A stretch of DNA of 64,000 nt from JAEULH01 sp963746275. GTDB taxonomy: Bacteria; Pseudomonadota; Alphaproteobacteria; Rhodospirillales; Defluviicoccaceae. The DNA lies in contig CAVVAX010000039.1 in assembly GCA_963746275.1 (NCBI GenBank), positions 47,056 through 111,055 on the forward strand. Direction: 5' to 3'. Under the pieces are notes generated by a model. The model saw only the letters and a program-made list of their open reading frames with translations. It did not search any database and had not been told where the DNA came from. Positions within the stretch are counted from its first letter, which is position 1, and each line of letters opens with the position of its first letter. This document shows, piece after piece, positions 1 through 10,362 of the stretch. A program made the translations under genes and the position numbers.

Positions 1-1
1 C

Positions 2-1055
2 GACCGCCAGGGCGAGCCTGGGCCTCCGGGCGTTCAACCCGTCGTCCGCTTCAAGGCGCCGCGCGACGGCGAGACGCGTATCGCCGACCACGTGCAGGGC
101 GAGGTGGTGGTTCAGAACGAGATACTCGACGACATGGTCCTGCTCCGCGCCGACGGAACGCCGACCTACATGCTGGCCGTTGTCGTCGACGATCACGACG
201 CCGGCGTCACCCACGTCATCCGCGGCGACGACCACCTCACCAACGCTTTCCGCCAGTACCAGCTCTACCTCGCCATGGGCTGGCAGCCGCCGGAGTTCGC
301 GCACATCCCGCTGATCCACGGGCCCGACGGCGCGAAGCTGTCGAAGCGTCACGGGGCGCTCGCGGTCCAGGCCTACCGCGACATGGGCTTCCTGCCCGAG
401 GCTTTGGCCAACTACCTGCTCCGCCTCGGCTGGGGCCACGGCGACGAGGAGATCATCTCGCGCGAGGACGCCGTCGCCTGGTTCGACCTCGACGCCATCG
501 GCCGGGCGCCCGCGCGCTTCGACCTCGCCAAGCTCACCAGCCTCAATGCCCACTACCTGCGGCAGGCGGACGACCGAAGGCTGGCAGACCTGGTGATGGA
601 GCGCCTTGTTGCGAACGCGAACGGAAGGCTTGCCGAAGGCGCTCACGGCCGTATTATGAGGGGCATGGAGGGGCTGAAGCAGCGGGCGAGGACGCTTGTG
701 GAGCTGACTGACAATGCTGCATTTTACGCTTTTGCCTCGCCGCTGACGCCGACCCCGAAGGCCGCCGCCCTGCTAACCGGGGAGGCGAAGCGCAACCTCG
801 GTGCGCTGCGCCCCATGCTGGCGGCGGTGGAGCCGTGGGCGGCCGCCGACCTGGAGGCGGTGGTTCGCGCCCATGGCGAGGCAGGCCGCGACCTCGCTCA
901 AGGCCCTGGCCCAGCCTCTTCGCGCGGCGCTGACCGGCAGGGACGCCTCGCCGCCCATATTCGAGGTTATGGACATCCTCGGCCGCGACGAGACACTGAG
1001 GCGGCTGGACGACGCACTCGACGCGGCGGTGACGGCGCAAGCCGGCCGGCGTTGA
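2..1055 (+). CDS. gltX: Glutamyl-tRNA synthetase, C-terminal part (5' end outside window), frame break near 3' end
   Basis: Charges tRNA-Glu with glutamate in the cytoplasm (class I aminoacyl-tRNA synthetase). The reading frame is open from base 2, so the N-terminal Rossmann part and HIGH motif lie upstream of the window. Visible are the class I core strand with VTHVIRGDDHLTN, IPLIHGPDGAKLSKRHGA (the KLSKR version of KMSKS) and the helical anticodon-binding C-terminal domain. Near 880-890 the frame changes. The expected C-terminus (AQPLRAALTGRDASPP, then GRDETLRRLDDALD) continues in the next frame to the stop at 1055, whereas the original frame runs on without homology to 1135. Because the gene is essential, a one-base sequencing error is the simplest reading. 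gltA follows in the same direction after about 75 bases. Confidence 0.93.
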
Positions 1056-1131
1056 ATGGCAAAGCGGCTTCGACCACATCCGGAACAGGCGAGCGTCCGG
1101 GCAAGCTGTTTGGAGATGAAGGATTTCTCGG

Positions 1132-2457
<1,326 letters not shown>

Positions 2458-2482
2458 CGCTTAGCTCGGCGGGGGCCGTCCG

Positions 2483-3452
2483 ATGACGGTCGTCGCCTGC
2501 GCCGGCTACGAGAACGGCCGGCGGATCTCCGACCTCGGCATCGACGACTGCGCCTCGTTCATCGGCCCGCCGGGGCGCTTCGTCTGGATCGGGCTGCATG
2601 AGCCGAGCACTGAGGTGCTGGCGAGCCTGCAGCGGCAGTTCGGCCTGCACGAGCTCGCCGTCGAGGACGCCTTCCGCGCCCATCAGCGACCGAAGATCGA
2701 CGTCTACGACAACTCGCTGTTCCTGGTCCTGCGCACCGCCCGGCTCGAAGGCGACGAGGTGCTCTACGGCGAGACCCACGTCTTCGTCGGCTGCGGCTAC
2801 GTCATTACCGTTCGCCACGGCGCCTCGGCGTCCTACCTGCCGGTCCGCCAGCGCTGCGAGGCGACCCCGGCCTTGCTCGGCAACGGCGAGGACTTCGTCC
2901 TCTACGCGATCATCGACTTCGTCGTCGACAACTACATCCCGATCGTGAGCGCCATTGAGGACCACGTGGACGAGATCGACGAGGCCGTCCATGCCGGGGC
3001 GATGAGCCAGGAGACGATCCAGCGCATTGCCCGCCTCAGGCGCGAGCTGCTGCGGCTCAGGCGCACCGTGTCGCCGATGCTCGACGTCTGCGGCCGGCTG
3101 CAGCGTTTCGACATGCCCTTCATCGACGCGCCCGTGCGTCCCTACTACTCAGACGTTCATGACCACGTCCTGCGCGTCAACGAGAGCATCGACATCCTCC
3201 GCGACGTGCTCGCCGCCGCCTTCGAAACGCACCTCCTGCTCGCCTCCAACCGGCAGAACGACGTCACCCGCAAGCTCGCCGGCTGGGCCGCGATCCTGGC
3301 CGTGCCCACCGCGATCGCCGGGATCTACGGGATGAACTTCGAGCACATGCCGGAGCTGAGCCAGGTCTGGGGCTACCCGGCGGTCCTGCTGGTCATCCTC
3401 GTCCGTCTGCGTCACGCTCTACCTCAACTTCAAGCGCATCGACTGGCTGTAG
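2483..3452 (+). CDS. corA: CorA-family magnesium/cobalt transporter, frame break near 3' end
   Basis: Pentameric inner-membrane channel for divalent metal ions. The N-terminal cytoplasmic domain (TVVACAGYENGRRISDL, then GPPGRFVWIGLHEPS) and long helical stalk lead to the signature GIYGMNFEHMPEL loop between the two C-terminal membrane helices. In the original frame the last helix degenerates after VLLVILVRLRH. One base over at about 3400, the family ending SVCVTLYLNFKRIDWL appears and stops at 3452. The true gene is therefore taken to end at 3452, with a one-base indel around 3395-3405. It starts 25 bases after gltA and may be co-transcribed with it. mgtE at 18415 gives the cell a second, unrelated magnesium transporter. 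Confidence 0.9.
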
Positions 3453-3502
3453 AGCGCGCCCGTGGCAGCGCCGGCGCTGCGCTCCGCGTTTTGTTCACGG
3501 AA

Positions 3503-3518
3503 TGTTCCACGTGAAACA
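3503..3518. promoter_or_regulatory. parS centromere-like site (ParB binding)
   Basis: The 16-base sequence TGTTCCACGTGAAACA matches the bacterial chromosomal parS consensus TGTTTCACGTGAAACA at 15 of 16 positions, and this C-for-T variant is itself a known natural parS form. It lies in the intergenic gap after corA, as functional parS sites often do. ParB binds such sites as a CTP-dependent clamp and ParA segregates the complex. No parA or parB is present in this window. The site suggests proximity to the replication origin. Confidence 0.82.
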
Positions 3519-3626
3519 TCGGAGGAAGCAAGACCCTATCTGCCCGCGCTCCGGTTGTCCTGCCCAGCCTGATCGGCCATGATGCGCTCCTTGTGAGCGA
3601 TGTTCTCTTTCAGGATAGGAGTCAAC

Positions 3627-3761
3627 ATGAAGAGCGTCTATAAGCATTCCGGCGCGGCGCTTGGTGTTGAAGATGGGCAACGCGCGCCATTTAAGTTTAT
3701 CTCTCCCACTCTGGGAAGCCAAAGCGAGTTTTCAGCTCATCGAAAAGCAACGGAGCGGTAG
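3627..3761 (+). CDS. Possible small protein (44 aa), unknown
   Basis: A short open frame MKSVYKHSGAALG...ATER follows a good ribosome-binding site (ATAGGAG, six bases before the ATG). It occupies the gap between corA and the leftward DUF262/HNH gene and ends a few bases before the stop codon of that gene. The composition is hydrophilic, with no signal peptide or membrane segment. I do not recognise it. The only support is the ribosome-binding site and the open frame, so it may be chance. A leftward open frame over 3495-3722 is not supported by any start signal or motif. Confidence 0.25.
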   Translation: MKSVYKHSGAALGVEDGQRAPFKFISPTLGSQSEFSAHRKATER

Positions 3762-3766
3762 TTAGG

Positions 3767-5345
3767 CTACCGGTCTCCGACTTTGACTGCGCGCCGTTCT
3801 TTATAGGTCGAATTACAGTACGGGTGGGTCACCTGAGCGTTCCCGCTGTGCGCGCCGCCACCATCTTCCTTTCTGACGATGTGATCGGTGTGCATTGAAT
3901 TTCGGTGAAGCAGGCCATCGCATATCGCGCACCGGACACCGCTGTTCAGCAACTCGGTAGCGAATGCCGCTGATTTCACACTGCTGCTGAACGAACGCTT
4001 GCCCGCGTTGCCCTCGCGTATCGGTGCGGGCGTGGCGAAGAAACTGAAGCGGCTGTCTGCGCTCATACTCTCGATAATCTGGTCGTCGGATTTCCCGTCC
4101 CATAAGCCGGACAAGATCAACTCAAAGAATGACTCGACAGCCGGTCGGCTGCGTCCGCCTGCACCTTGGCGCTTGACGATCAGCGTGATCGCCTCTTTGT
4201 GCTTCATCAGGAAATCTTCAAACGCGCGACGCACGTCGGTAAAACGGTCAAGTTGATCGCGTTCGCCTAGACGTCTGATTACCTGCGACATCGCAAGGAA
4301 GCGATCGGTTGGAAAGCACCCCCACGGGTGTAGAAATACACGAGCGGATGGAGACCAAGCGATCCCGGCGATATGGTCGTGATTTCTGGATGCGCTTAAG
4401 TACCGTCTGCATGAACGTCAAAGTCTGCGCGCCCGACTCGTCTGCCGGCAGGGGATCTTTTGCCCCTATGCCGTTTACCAGATTCACGAAATCAAACACG
4501 AAGGGAAGTGAGTTGTAGCCACGCCCCCCGACCGGCACGTCGGAGGTCTTGATAGGCATCGAGCCCATTGGCGGTAGGTAGAGCGCTTTGTTGATATCCG
4601 CTCCCAAGCTCTCGACTTGGCGCTGAACTTCTGCGGTAAAATGCCCCCAGTACTTGTGCCCGACGCCTCCGCGGTTGATGGCTCTAGTTGCAATTGCGGT
4701 TGCCGAACTGCGAGCCTTCAGGATGTGTTTCTCGATTGGATCGACAGGCGTCGGTGCTTGGTTGATCTTGAAAAACGATTTTTCAGCACCCGTCGCGTCA
4801 ACTGCCGGCACCCACTGAGCAATGAAGGAGTTTGCAGCCAAACCGCCAAGGCGATCTTTCAACGAGCCGTCGGCGTAGGCTATGGACTTCATTGCATCTC
4901 GATAATAGGCGTATGTTCGGATCTCCTTAGCGACGAGTTTCCGTGTCAATTCGGCGACCTTGATTTGTTCCTCGGGTATCTGGTTATCAAAGAACTCGCG
5001 CGAACGCGCCTTATCGCCGTAATCATCGTATATCCATGCTAAGAGCGCGCTCAATCGATGGGCGCCGTCGATTACGAAGACGTATTGCCCGGACCGCCAC
5101 AGAATAATGGCTGGGATCAGATCGCCGTCCAGAAACGCAGCAATGAGATCAACGATCTTTTGGGGGGTCCAATTAGTCGTCTCTCGTTGAAAATCCGGCT
5201 TGCGGAGACTCTGGACAAGAAATGAATCGTCTGCCAGCGCGGCGATGCTAATAGTGCCGGTTGGCGTTCCACGCGGCGGGCCACTCTCCGTAGCGAAGTC
5301 TTCGCGCGGAATCAGCGCATCAAGATTGACGGTATTCGCGGCCAT
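3767..5345 (-). CDS. DUF262 + HNH nuclease protein (GmrSD-like), split by a frameshift
   Basis: The N-terminal half (start 5345) is a DUF262/ParB-like domain: RKPDFQRETTNWTPQKIVDL, then GQYVFVIDGAHRLSALLAWI, where DGAHR is the signature nucleotide-binding/hydrolysis motif. The C-terminal half carries an HNH nuclease motif: CAICDGLLHRNSMHTDHIV, then THPYCNSTYKERR. The halves are in different frames. Around 4395-4410 the first frame passes into nonsense, while the other frame gives RNHDHIAGIAWSPSARVFLH leading smoothly into the HNH part. I therefore read one gene of about 525 residues. DUF262/HNH proteins include anti-phage nucleases of the GmrSD type and related defence proteins. Base composition is clearly less GC-rich than the neighbours, suggesting horizontal acquisition. 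The specific target is unknown. Confidence 0.75.
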
Positions 5346-5476
5346 AACACCCCCGTAATCAGCTATTAGCCTCGCGAATTTCCGGTCGTACGAGAATCCG
5401 TCACGCAGCGCTGCCGGGCGGCGGTCTCGCAGGGAGGTTACGCAGATCGTACCAACGGCTGACGATTACTACCGAC

Positions 5477-5971
5477 CTACGCCGGCTCGTCTTCCTTCGG
5501 GGCGCGGAACTTGAGCAGCGTCGAGAGGTCGAACTCGCCGTGGGCCTCGGCGGCCTCGTCGGCGACCTTGCTGCCTTCCGCGAACGAGCGGTAGTCCATG
5601 TCCTGCAGCAGGATGTGGTGGTTCAGCCAGCCGGTGAGGAAGGTGAGGATCTCCTGGCGGTCGAGCTCGCGATCGCCGCGGCGGAAGCGCCGTTGCAGCT
5701 CCTGGACCTCCTTGGTCAGGACCCGGTGCTCCTCGTGGTGGGTGCCGATGTTGGGGTAGCCGCAGGCCCGCATCACCTTCTCTTCGCGCTCGAAATGGAA
5801 CACGGTGTAGGCGATGAGGATGGCCAGAACCTCAGGCAGGACGCGGTTGCGGGTGGTCTCGTCCTCGCCGGCCTCGTCGATGCGGTTGATCAGCCCGATC
5901 AGGATCTGATGGTCGCGGTCGAGACGCGCCACGCCGACGCTCATCGCCTCGGACCACCGGATCGACCCCAT
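5477..5971 (-). CDS. Bacteriohemerythrin
   Basis: Binds O2 at a non-haem diiron centre; in bacteria it serves oxygen sensing, storage or delivery. Iron ligands are visible in the expected order: DRDHQ near residue 20, HFEREEKVM near 59, HHEEHRVL near 78, and LNHHILLQDMDY near 117. The family start (IRWSEAMSVGVARLDRDHQ) sets the ATG at 5971, giving 164 residues. A tail of about 35 residues after the domain has no recognised motif. The gene sits alone between the DUF262/HNH gene and the leftward polyamine transporter operon. A second copy with the same core lies at 30601. Confidence 0.9.
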   Translation of the reverse strand: MGSIRWSEAMSVGVARLDRDHQILIGLINRIDEAGEDETTRNRVLPEVLAILIAYTVFHFEREEKVMRACGYPNIGTHHEEHRVLTKEVQELQRRFRRGDRELDRQEILTFLTGWLNHHILLQDMDYRSFAEGSKVADEAAEAHGEFDLSTLLKFRAPKEDEPA

Positions 5972-6060
5972 CTTGCTTACCCCGCCCGCGCTAACCCATC
6001 GATGTCTACAATACGCAGCAACGGGCGCGTTATGGAAGGCTGGAGTATGAGGCTTATGCG

Positions 6061-6876
6061 TTATGCCGGCGCCGGCGCCGCCCCTGCTCGGGCCCGCGCC
6101 AGCTGGCGTTTCTGGATCAGCGAGGCGACGATCACGCCGGTCGCGACGATGGCAATGAGCACGGTGGAGATGGCGTTGATCTCGGGCGTCACGCCCATGC
6201 GCACCTGGCTGTAGATGCGCATCGGCAGGGTCGTCGCCCCGGGCCCGGTGGTGAAGCTCGCCACCACCAGATCGTCCAGCGACAGGGTGAAGGCCAGGAG
6301 CCAGCCGGAGACCAGCGCCGGGGCGATCACCGGCAGGGTGATGACGAAGAAAGTCTTGGCCGGCGGCGCGCCCAGGTCCATGGCCGCCTCCTCCAGCACC
6401 GCGTCGAAGGTGAGCAGCCTGGACTGGACGACCACCGCGACGTAGGCGGCGGCGAAGGTGGCGTGGGCCAGCGTCACCGTCCAGAAGCCGCGGTCTAGGT
6501 CGATGGTGACGAACAGCAGTAGCAGCGAAAGCCCGGTGATCACCTCCGGCATCACCAAAGGCGCGTAGATCATCGCCGCGAACGGCGTGCGGCCGCGAAA
6601 GCGGGTGAAGCGGGCGAGGCTCACCCCGGCCAGCGTCCCGATCAGCAGCGACAGCGTCGCCGAGGCGAAGGCGATCCTGAGCGTCACCCAGGCGGCGTCG
6701 AGGAGCTGGCGGTTGGAGAGAAGCTCGCCGTACCACTTCAGCGAAAAGCCGCCCCAGACGGTCACCAGCCGCAACTCGTTGAAGGAGAAGATGACGAGCA
6801 GCAGGATCGGCAGATAGAGGAAGGCGAAGCCCAGCGTCAAGGCGACGATGGTGACCGGGGTGAAGCCCGGCTTCAT
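6061..6876 (-). CDS. potI: Putrescine/spermidine ABC transporter permease (second permease)
   Basis: Inner-membrane permease of 271 residues with about six membrane segments (FLYLPILLLVIFSF at the N-terminus). The EAA loop that docks on the ATPase is visible as EEAAMDLGAPPAKTFFVITL. It resembles PotI/PotC of the polyamine importers. The ATG overlaps the stop codon of potH by four bases (ATGA), implying translational coupling. It is the last gene of a leftward operon (potF copies, potG, potH, potI). The potFGHI reading rests on the PotF-like binding proteins. Substrate choice between putrescine and other polyamines cannot be settled from the permease. Confidence 0.9.
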   Translation of the reverse strand: MKPGFTPVTIVALTLGFAFLYLPILLLVIFSFNELRLVTVWGGFSLKWYGELLSNRQLLDAAWVTLRIAFASATLSLLIGTLAGVSLARFTRFRGRTPFAAMIYAPLVMPEVITGLSLLLLFVTIDLDRGFWTVTLAHATFAAAYVAVVVQSRLLTFDAVLEEAAMDLGAPPAKTFFVITLPVIAPALVSGWLLAFTLSLDDLVVASFTTGPGATTLPMRIYSQVRMGVTPEINAISTVLIAIVATGVIVASLIQKRQLARARAGAAPAPA

Positions 6877-7910
6877 GAGGTTTCCGGCCCGACCGAGGTG
6901 CGCGCCTGGTAACGCTGGAACAGCATGATCGGGACGACCAGGCCGATCAGCATCAGCACGGCGACGGCGCTCGCCAGCGGCCAGTCGCGATTGTTGAAGA
7001 ACTCCAGCCACAAGGTGCGGCCGATCATCACCGTGCCGGAGCCGCCGAGCAGGTCGGGGATGACGAACTCGCCCACCGCCGGGATGAACACGAGCAGGCA
7101 GCCGGCGACGATCCCAGGCAGCGCGATCGGCGCCGTCACCAGCCAGAACGCCTTGATCGGCCGGCAGCCGAGGTCGACGGCCGCCTCGACCAGGCTCTCG
7201 TCCATCTTGTCGAAGCTGGCATAGATGGGCAGGACCATGAACGGCAGGTAAGAGTAGACGATGCCGATGTAGACGGCGGTGCTGGTGTTCAGGATTGTCA
7301 GCGGCTGGTCGATGACGCCGATGCCGAGCAGCAGGGCGTTGAGTAGCCCCTCGTTCTTGAGGATCCCGATCCAGGCATAAACCCGGATCAGGAACGACGT
7401 CCAGAACGGCAGGATCACCAGCATGACCAGCGAGAGCCGCCAGCGCTCCGGGGCGCGAGCGACGCCGTAGGCGAGCGGCAGGCCGACCGCCAGCGTCAGG
7501 ATCGTGGCGATGCCGGCGATCCTCAGCGAGTTGGCGTAGGCGTTCAGATACAAGCTGTCGGAGAACAGCAGCGCGTAGTTGCTGAGGTTGAGGCGGATGT
7601 TGAGGACCGACATCCCGTCCTCGCGCACCCACTCGAACAGCGGCGCGTAGGGCGGCTGCGCCAGCACCGCTTCCGAGAAGCTGAGCTTCAGGGTGATGAG
7701 AAAGGGCGCGAGGAAGAACAGCGCGAACCACAGGTAGGGCGTGCCGATGACCAGGGCCCGGCCGTGGCGCTCGAGCCAGCCGCCCAGGCGCGCCGCGATC
7801 CCCCACGGCGACAGCGGCGGCAGGCTGCGGTCGAGGAGCTCGAGCGCCCTGGTCTGCGGCCCCGGCGAGATCATCTCCGGCGGCGGCGAGCGGCCCTGAT
7901 CGTCGCTCAT
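6873..7910 (-). CDS. potH: Putrescine/spermidine ABC transporter permease (first permease)
   Basis: Permease of 345 residues. The first membrane segment (LWFALFFLAPFLITLKLSF) is followed by a periplasmic loop with NIRLNLSNYALLF, then five more segments. The EAA motif is VEAAVDLGCRPIKAFWLVT, contacting the ATPase PotG. A cytoplasmic N-terminal stretch of about 50 residues precedes the first helix, as in PotH. Start (7910) and stop (6873) each overlap the neighbouring pot genes by four bases, so the three genes are translated as a coupled set. The frame is clean. Confidence 0.9.
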   Translation of the reverse strand: MSDDQGRSPPPEMISPGPQTRALELLDRSLPPLSPWGIAARLGGWLERHGRALVIGTPYLWFALFFLAPFLITLKLSFSEAVLAQPPYAPLFEWVREDGMSVLNIRLNLSNYALLFSDSLYLNAYANSLRIAGIATILTLAVGLPLAYGVARAPERWRLSLVMLVILPFWTSFLIRVYAWIGILKNEGLLNALLLGIGVIDQPLTILNTSTAVYIGIVYSYLPFMVLPIYASFDKMDESLVEAAVDLGCRPIKAFWLVTAPIALPGIVAGCLLVFIPAVGEFVIPDLLGGSGTVMIGRTLWLEFFNNRDWPLASAVAVLMLIGLVVPIMLFQRYQARTSVGPETS

Positions 7911-9058
7911 GACAGCAAGATCACGCTGGCCGACGGCGACCACGACAGCCAGACCTGGTCCTCCCAGGTGATCGGCCGCTCCACCAGCCGGGTGCGGTTG
8001 GCGGAGGTCACCTTGACCTTCTCGCCGCTCTCGAGCTTGACGTGATAGACCGAGATGCTGCCGAGATAGCCGATGTCGTAGACCGTGCCGGTCATGCAGT
8101 TCACCGAGGTGTCGGCCGGCGGGGTCTTGCCGATCTCGATCTTCTCCGGGCGGATGGCCGCCCACACCACCTGCCCCGGCGCCGCGTCGACTCCACGCTC
8201 GGCGATGATGTCGCAGCCGCTCTCCGCCGAGCGCATGGTCGTGTGGTCCTTCGCCGCCTCGATGATGCGGCCCTCGAACACGTTCACCTCGCCGATGAAC
8301 TCGGCGACGTAGAGCGAGCTCGGATACTCGTAGACCTCGCCCGGCGTTCCGACCTGCACCGTTCGGCCGCGGTCCATCACGGCGATGCGGGTCGAGACCG
8401 TCATCGCCTCGTCCTGGTCATGGGTGACGATCACGAAGGTGAGCCCCAGCTGCTCCTGGATGTTGACCAGCTCGAACTGGGTCTGCTCGCGCAGCCTGCG
8501 GTCCAGCGCCCCAAGCGGCTCGTCGAGGAGCAGGACCTTGGGCCTCTTGATCAGCGCCCGCGCCAGCGCCACCCGCTGCCGCTGCCCGCCCGAGAGCTGG
8601 TGCGGCTTGCGCCTGGCGAACTCGGTCATCTGCACCAGGCGCAGCATCTCGTCGACGCGCTCGGCGATCTGCCGGCGCGACACCCGCTCCTGGCGCAAGC
8701 CGAAGCCGATGTTGTCCTGGACGTTCATATGCGGAAACAACGCATACGACTGGAACATCATGTTGACCGGCCGGCGGTAGGGCGGCACGTCGGACATGTC
8801 GACGCCGTCGATCTCGATGGTTCCGGAGGTGGGCTTCTCGAAGCCGGCGAGCAGCCGGAGCAGGGTCGTCTTGCCGCACCCCGACGGGCCCAAGAGCGAG
8901 AAGAACTCGCTGCGGTAGATGTCGATCCAGACGTCGTCGAGGGCGACGAAGTTGTCGAACGTCTTGATGACGTCGCGGATCCGGATCAGCGGCACCGCGT
9001 TCGGGTCGTTCCACGGCTCGGGCGGTTTGACCGCCTCCGCGACCTGAGGCTCGGCCAT
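7907..9058 (-). CDS. potG: Polyamine ABC transporter ATP-binding protein
   Basis: Energises polyamine import. Walker A (GPSGCGKTTLL), the ABC signature (LSGGQRQRVALARAL), Walker B (VLLLDEPLGALD) and the switch histidine (IVTHDQDEA) are all present. A C-terminal TOBE-type regulatory domain follows (IRPEKIEIG...YDIGYLGSISVYHV). The 383-residue length matches PotG/PotA. The start at 9058 (MAEPQVAEAV) lies 29 bases after the stop of the nearest potF copy. An open frame continues upstream, but only because the potF gene is out of frame there, so it is not a fusion. Confidence 0.94.
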   Translation of the reverse strand: MAEPQVAEAVKPPEPWNDPNAVPLIRIRDVIKTFDNFVALDDVWIDIYRSEFFSLLGPSGCGKTTLLRLLAGFEKPTSGTIEIDGVDMSDVPPYRRPVNMMFQSYALFPHMNVQDNIGFGLRQERVSRRQIAERVDEMLRLVQMTEFARRKPHQLSGGQRQRVALARALIKRPKVLLLDEPLGALDRRLREQTQFELVNIQEQLGLTFVIVTHDQDEAMTVSTRIAVMDRGRTVQVGTPGEVYEYPSSLYVAEFIGEVNVFEGRIIEAAKDHTTMRSAESGCDIIAERGVDAAPGQVVWAAIRPEKIEIGKTPPADTSVNCMTGTVYDIGYLGSISVYHVKLESGEKVKVTSANRTRLVERPITWEDQVWLSWSPSASVILLS

Positions 9059-9087
9059 GCTGTCGCTCGCGACCTTGTGGTTCTGGC

Positions 9088-10185
9088 TCAGGAGCCGGTC
9101 AGCACCCTCTGCCACAGCCGGGTCAGGACCCGCTGCGTCCGCTGCTCGTGCGGGGTGACCAGGAACAGCTTCTCCCTGAGCTCCGGCGGCGGAAAGATCG
9201 TCGGGTTGTTGACGATCTCCGGGTCGACCAGCGGCAGCGACGCCGGCACGGCATTGGGATAGGTGACGTAGTTGGTGATCTTCGCGATCACCTCCGGGCG
9301 CAGGATGAAGTTGATGAAGGCATGGGCGTTGCCTGGATGCGGCGCGTCCCTCGGGATGGCCATCATGTCGAAGAAGGTCTGCGAGCCTTCCTTGGGGATC
9401 ACGTAGACGACGTCGAAGTCCTTCCCCGCCTCCTCGGCCCGGGTGGCGGCGATGCCGGCGTCGCCGGACCAGATGACGGCGAGGCAGATGTCGCCGTTGG
9501 CCAGGGCGTTGATGTTCTCGGACGAATGGAACTTGCGGATGTAGGGCCTGACCGCGGTCAGGATCGGCTCCGCCTTGGCGATCACGTCCGGATCCTTGGA
9601 ATCCGGATCCTCGCCGATGTAGTTCAGCGCCGCCGGCACCATCTCGTCCGGCGCGTCCAGCATGTAGACGCCGCAGTCGGCGAAGCGCTTGACCACCTCC
9701 GGGTCGAAGATCAGCCGCCAGGAGTCGACCGGCGCGTCCGGCATGCGCTCCTTGATCATCTGCTCGTTGTAGGCGAGCCCGGTCGTGCCCCACAGGTAGA
9801 TGGCGGCGTGCTCGTTGTCCGGGATCGAAGCGGGCGACCTGCCGCATCATCTCCGCGTCCAGGTTCTTCCAGTTGGGGATCTTGCCCTTGTCGAGCTCGG
9901 CGAACACGCCGGCGCGGATCTGCCGGGCGAGGAAGTTGGCGCTGGGGAACCACCAGATCGTAGCCGGTGCCGCCGGCGAGCAGCTTGGTCTCGAGCACGT
10001 CGTTGCGAGTCGAACACGTCGTAGACGACCTTGATGCCGGTCTCGCGGGTGAAGTCGCTGAGCACGGCGTCGTCGATGTAGTCAGACCAGTTGAAGACCC
10101 GCACGACCGGCTCTTCCGCCGCCATGGCTGGCGCGGTGGCGAGCATCGTCAAGGCGGCGATGACCGAGAGCAGCCTGCGAACCAT
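9088..10185 (-). CDS. potF: Periplasmic putrescine-binding protein, copy 1 (frame breaks)
   Basis: Periplasmic substrate-binding protein that feeds the PotGHI importer. A signal peptide (MVRRLLSVIAALTMLATAPA) is followed by VVRVFNWSDYIDDAVLSDF, TGIKVVYDVFDS, DCGVYMLDAPDEMVPAALNY, SSENINALANGDICLAVIWS and SQTFFDMMAIPRDAP, all closely similar to PotF. The ATG at 10185 follows a strong GGAGGGAAG site. Compared with copy 3, extra bases break the frame near 10005, 9958 and 9825-9835, so no single frame spans the gene. This may be sequencing error in a repeated region or early decay. Homology covers the full length of about 365 residues. Confidence 0.85.
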
Positions 10186-10362
10186 TCTTCCCTCCTCGCG
10201 CGGCCCGGATCGGTGGCGGCGGCGGGACACTAACGGTTTCGCCGGCGTGCGCCAAGAAACGATCTGGAGGCGTTCGCGCTACCCCATTCTGCGCGGTCCC
10301 GCAGACCCGCGCGCCAATGCTCGGGGCGCGGTCTTGTTCGCAGCGCCGCCGCTACGCCGCGC

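Noticed and set aside
3495..3722. A 75-residue leftward frame covering parS
   Set aside because: No ribosome-binding site or family; it runs across the parS palindrome, and the rightward small frame is better supported.
5477..6736. A long leftward frame seeming to fuse a transporter-like segment to hemerythrin
   Set aside because: The first part is potI in a wrong frame; hemerythrin has its own ATG at 5971.
7907..9907. An apparent 666-residue fusion of a binding protein with the PotG ATPase
   Set aside because: The upstream half is a shifted-frame reading of the potF copy 1 gene; the ATPase has its own start at 9058.
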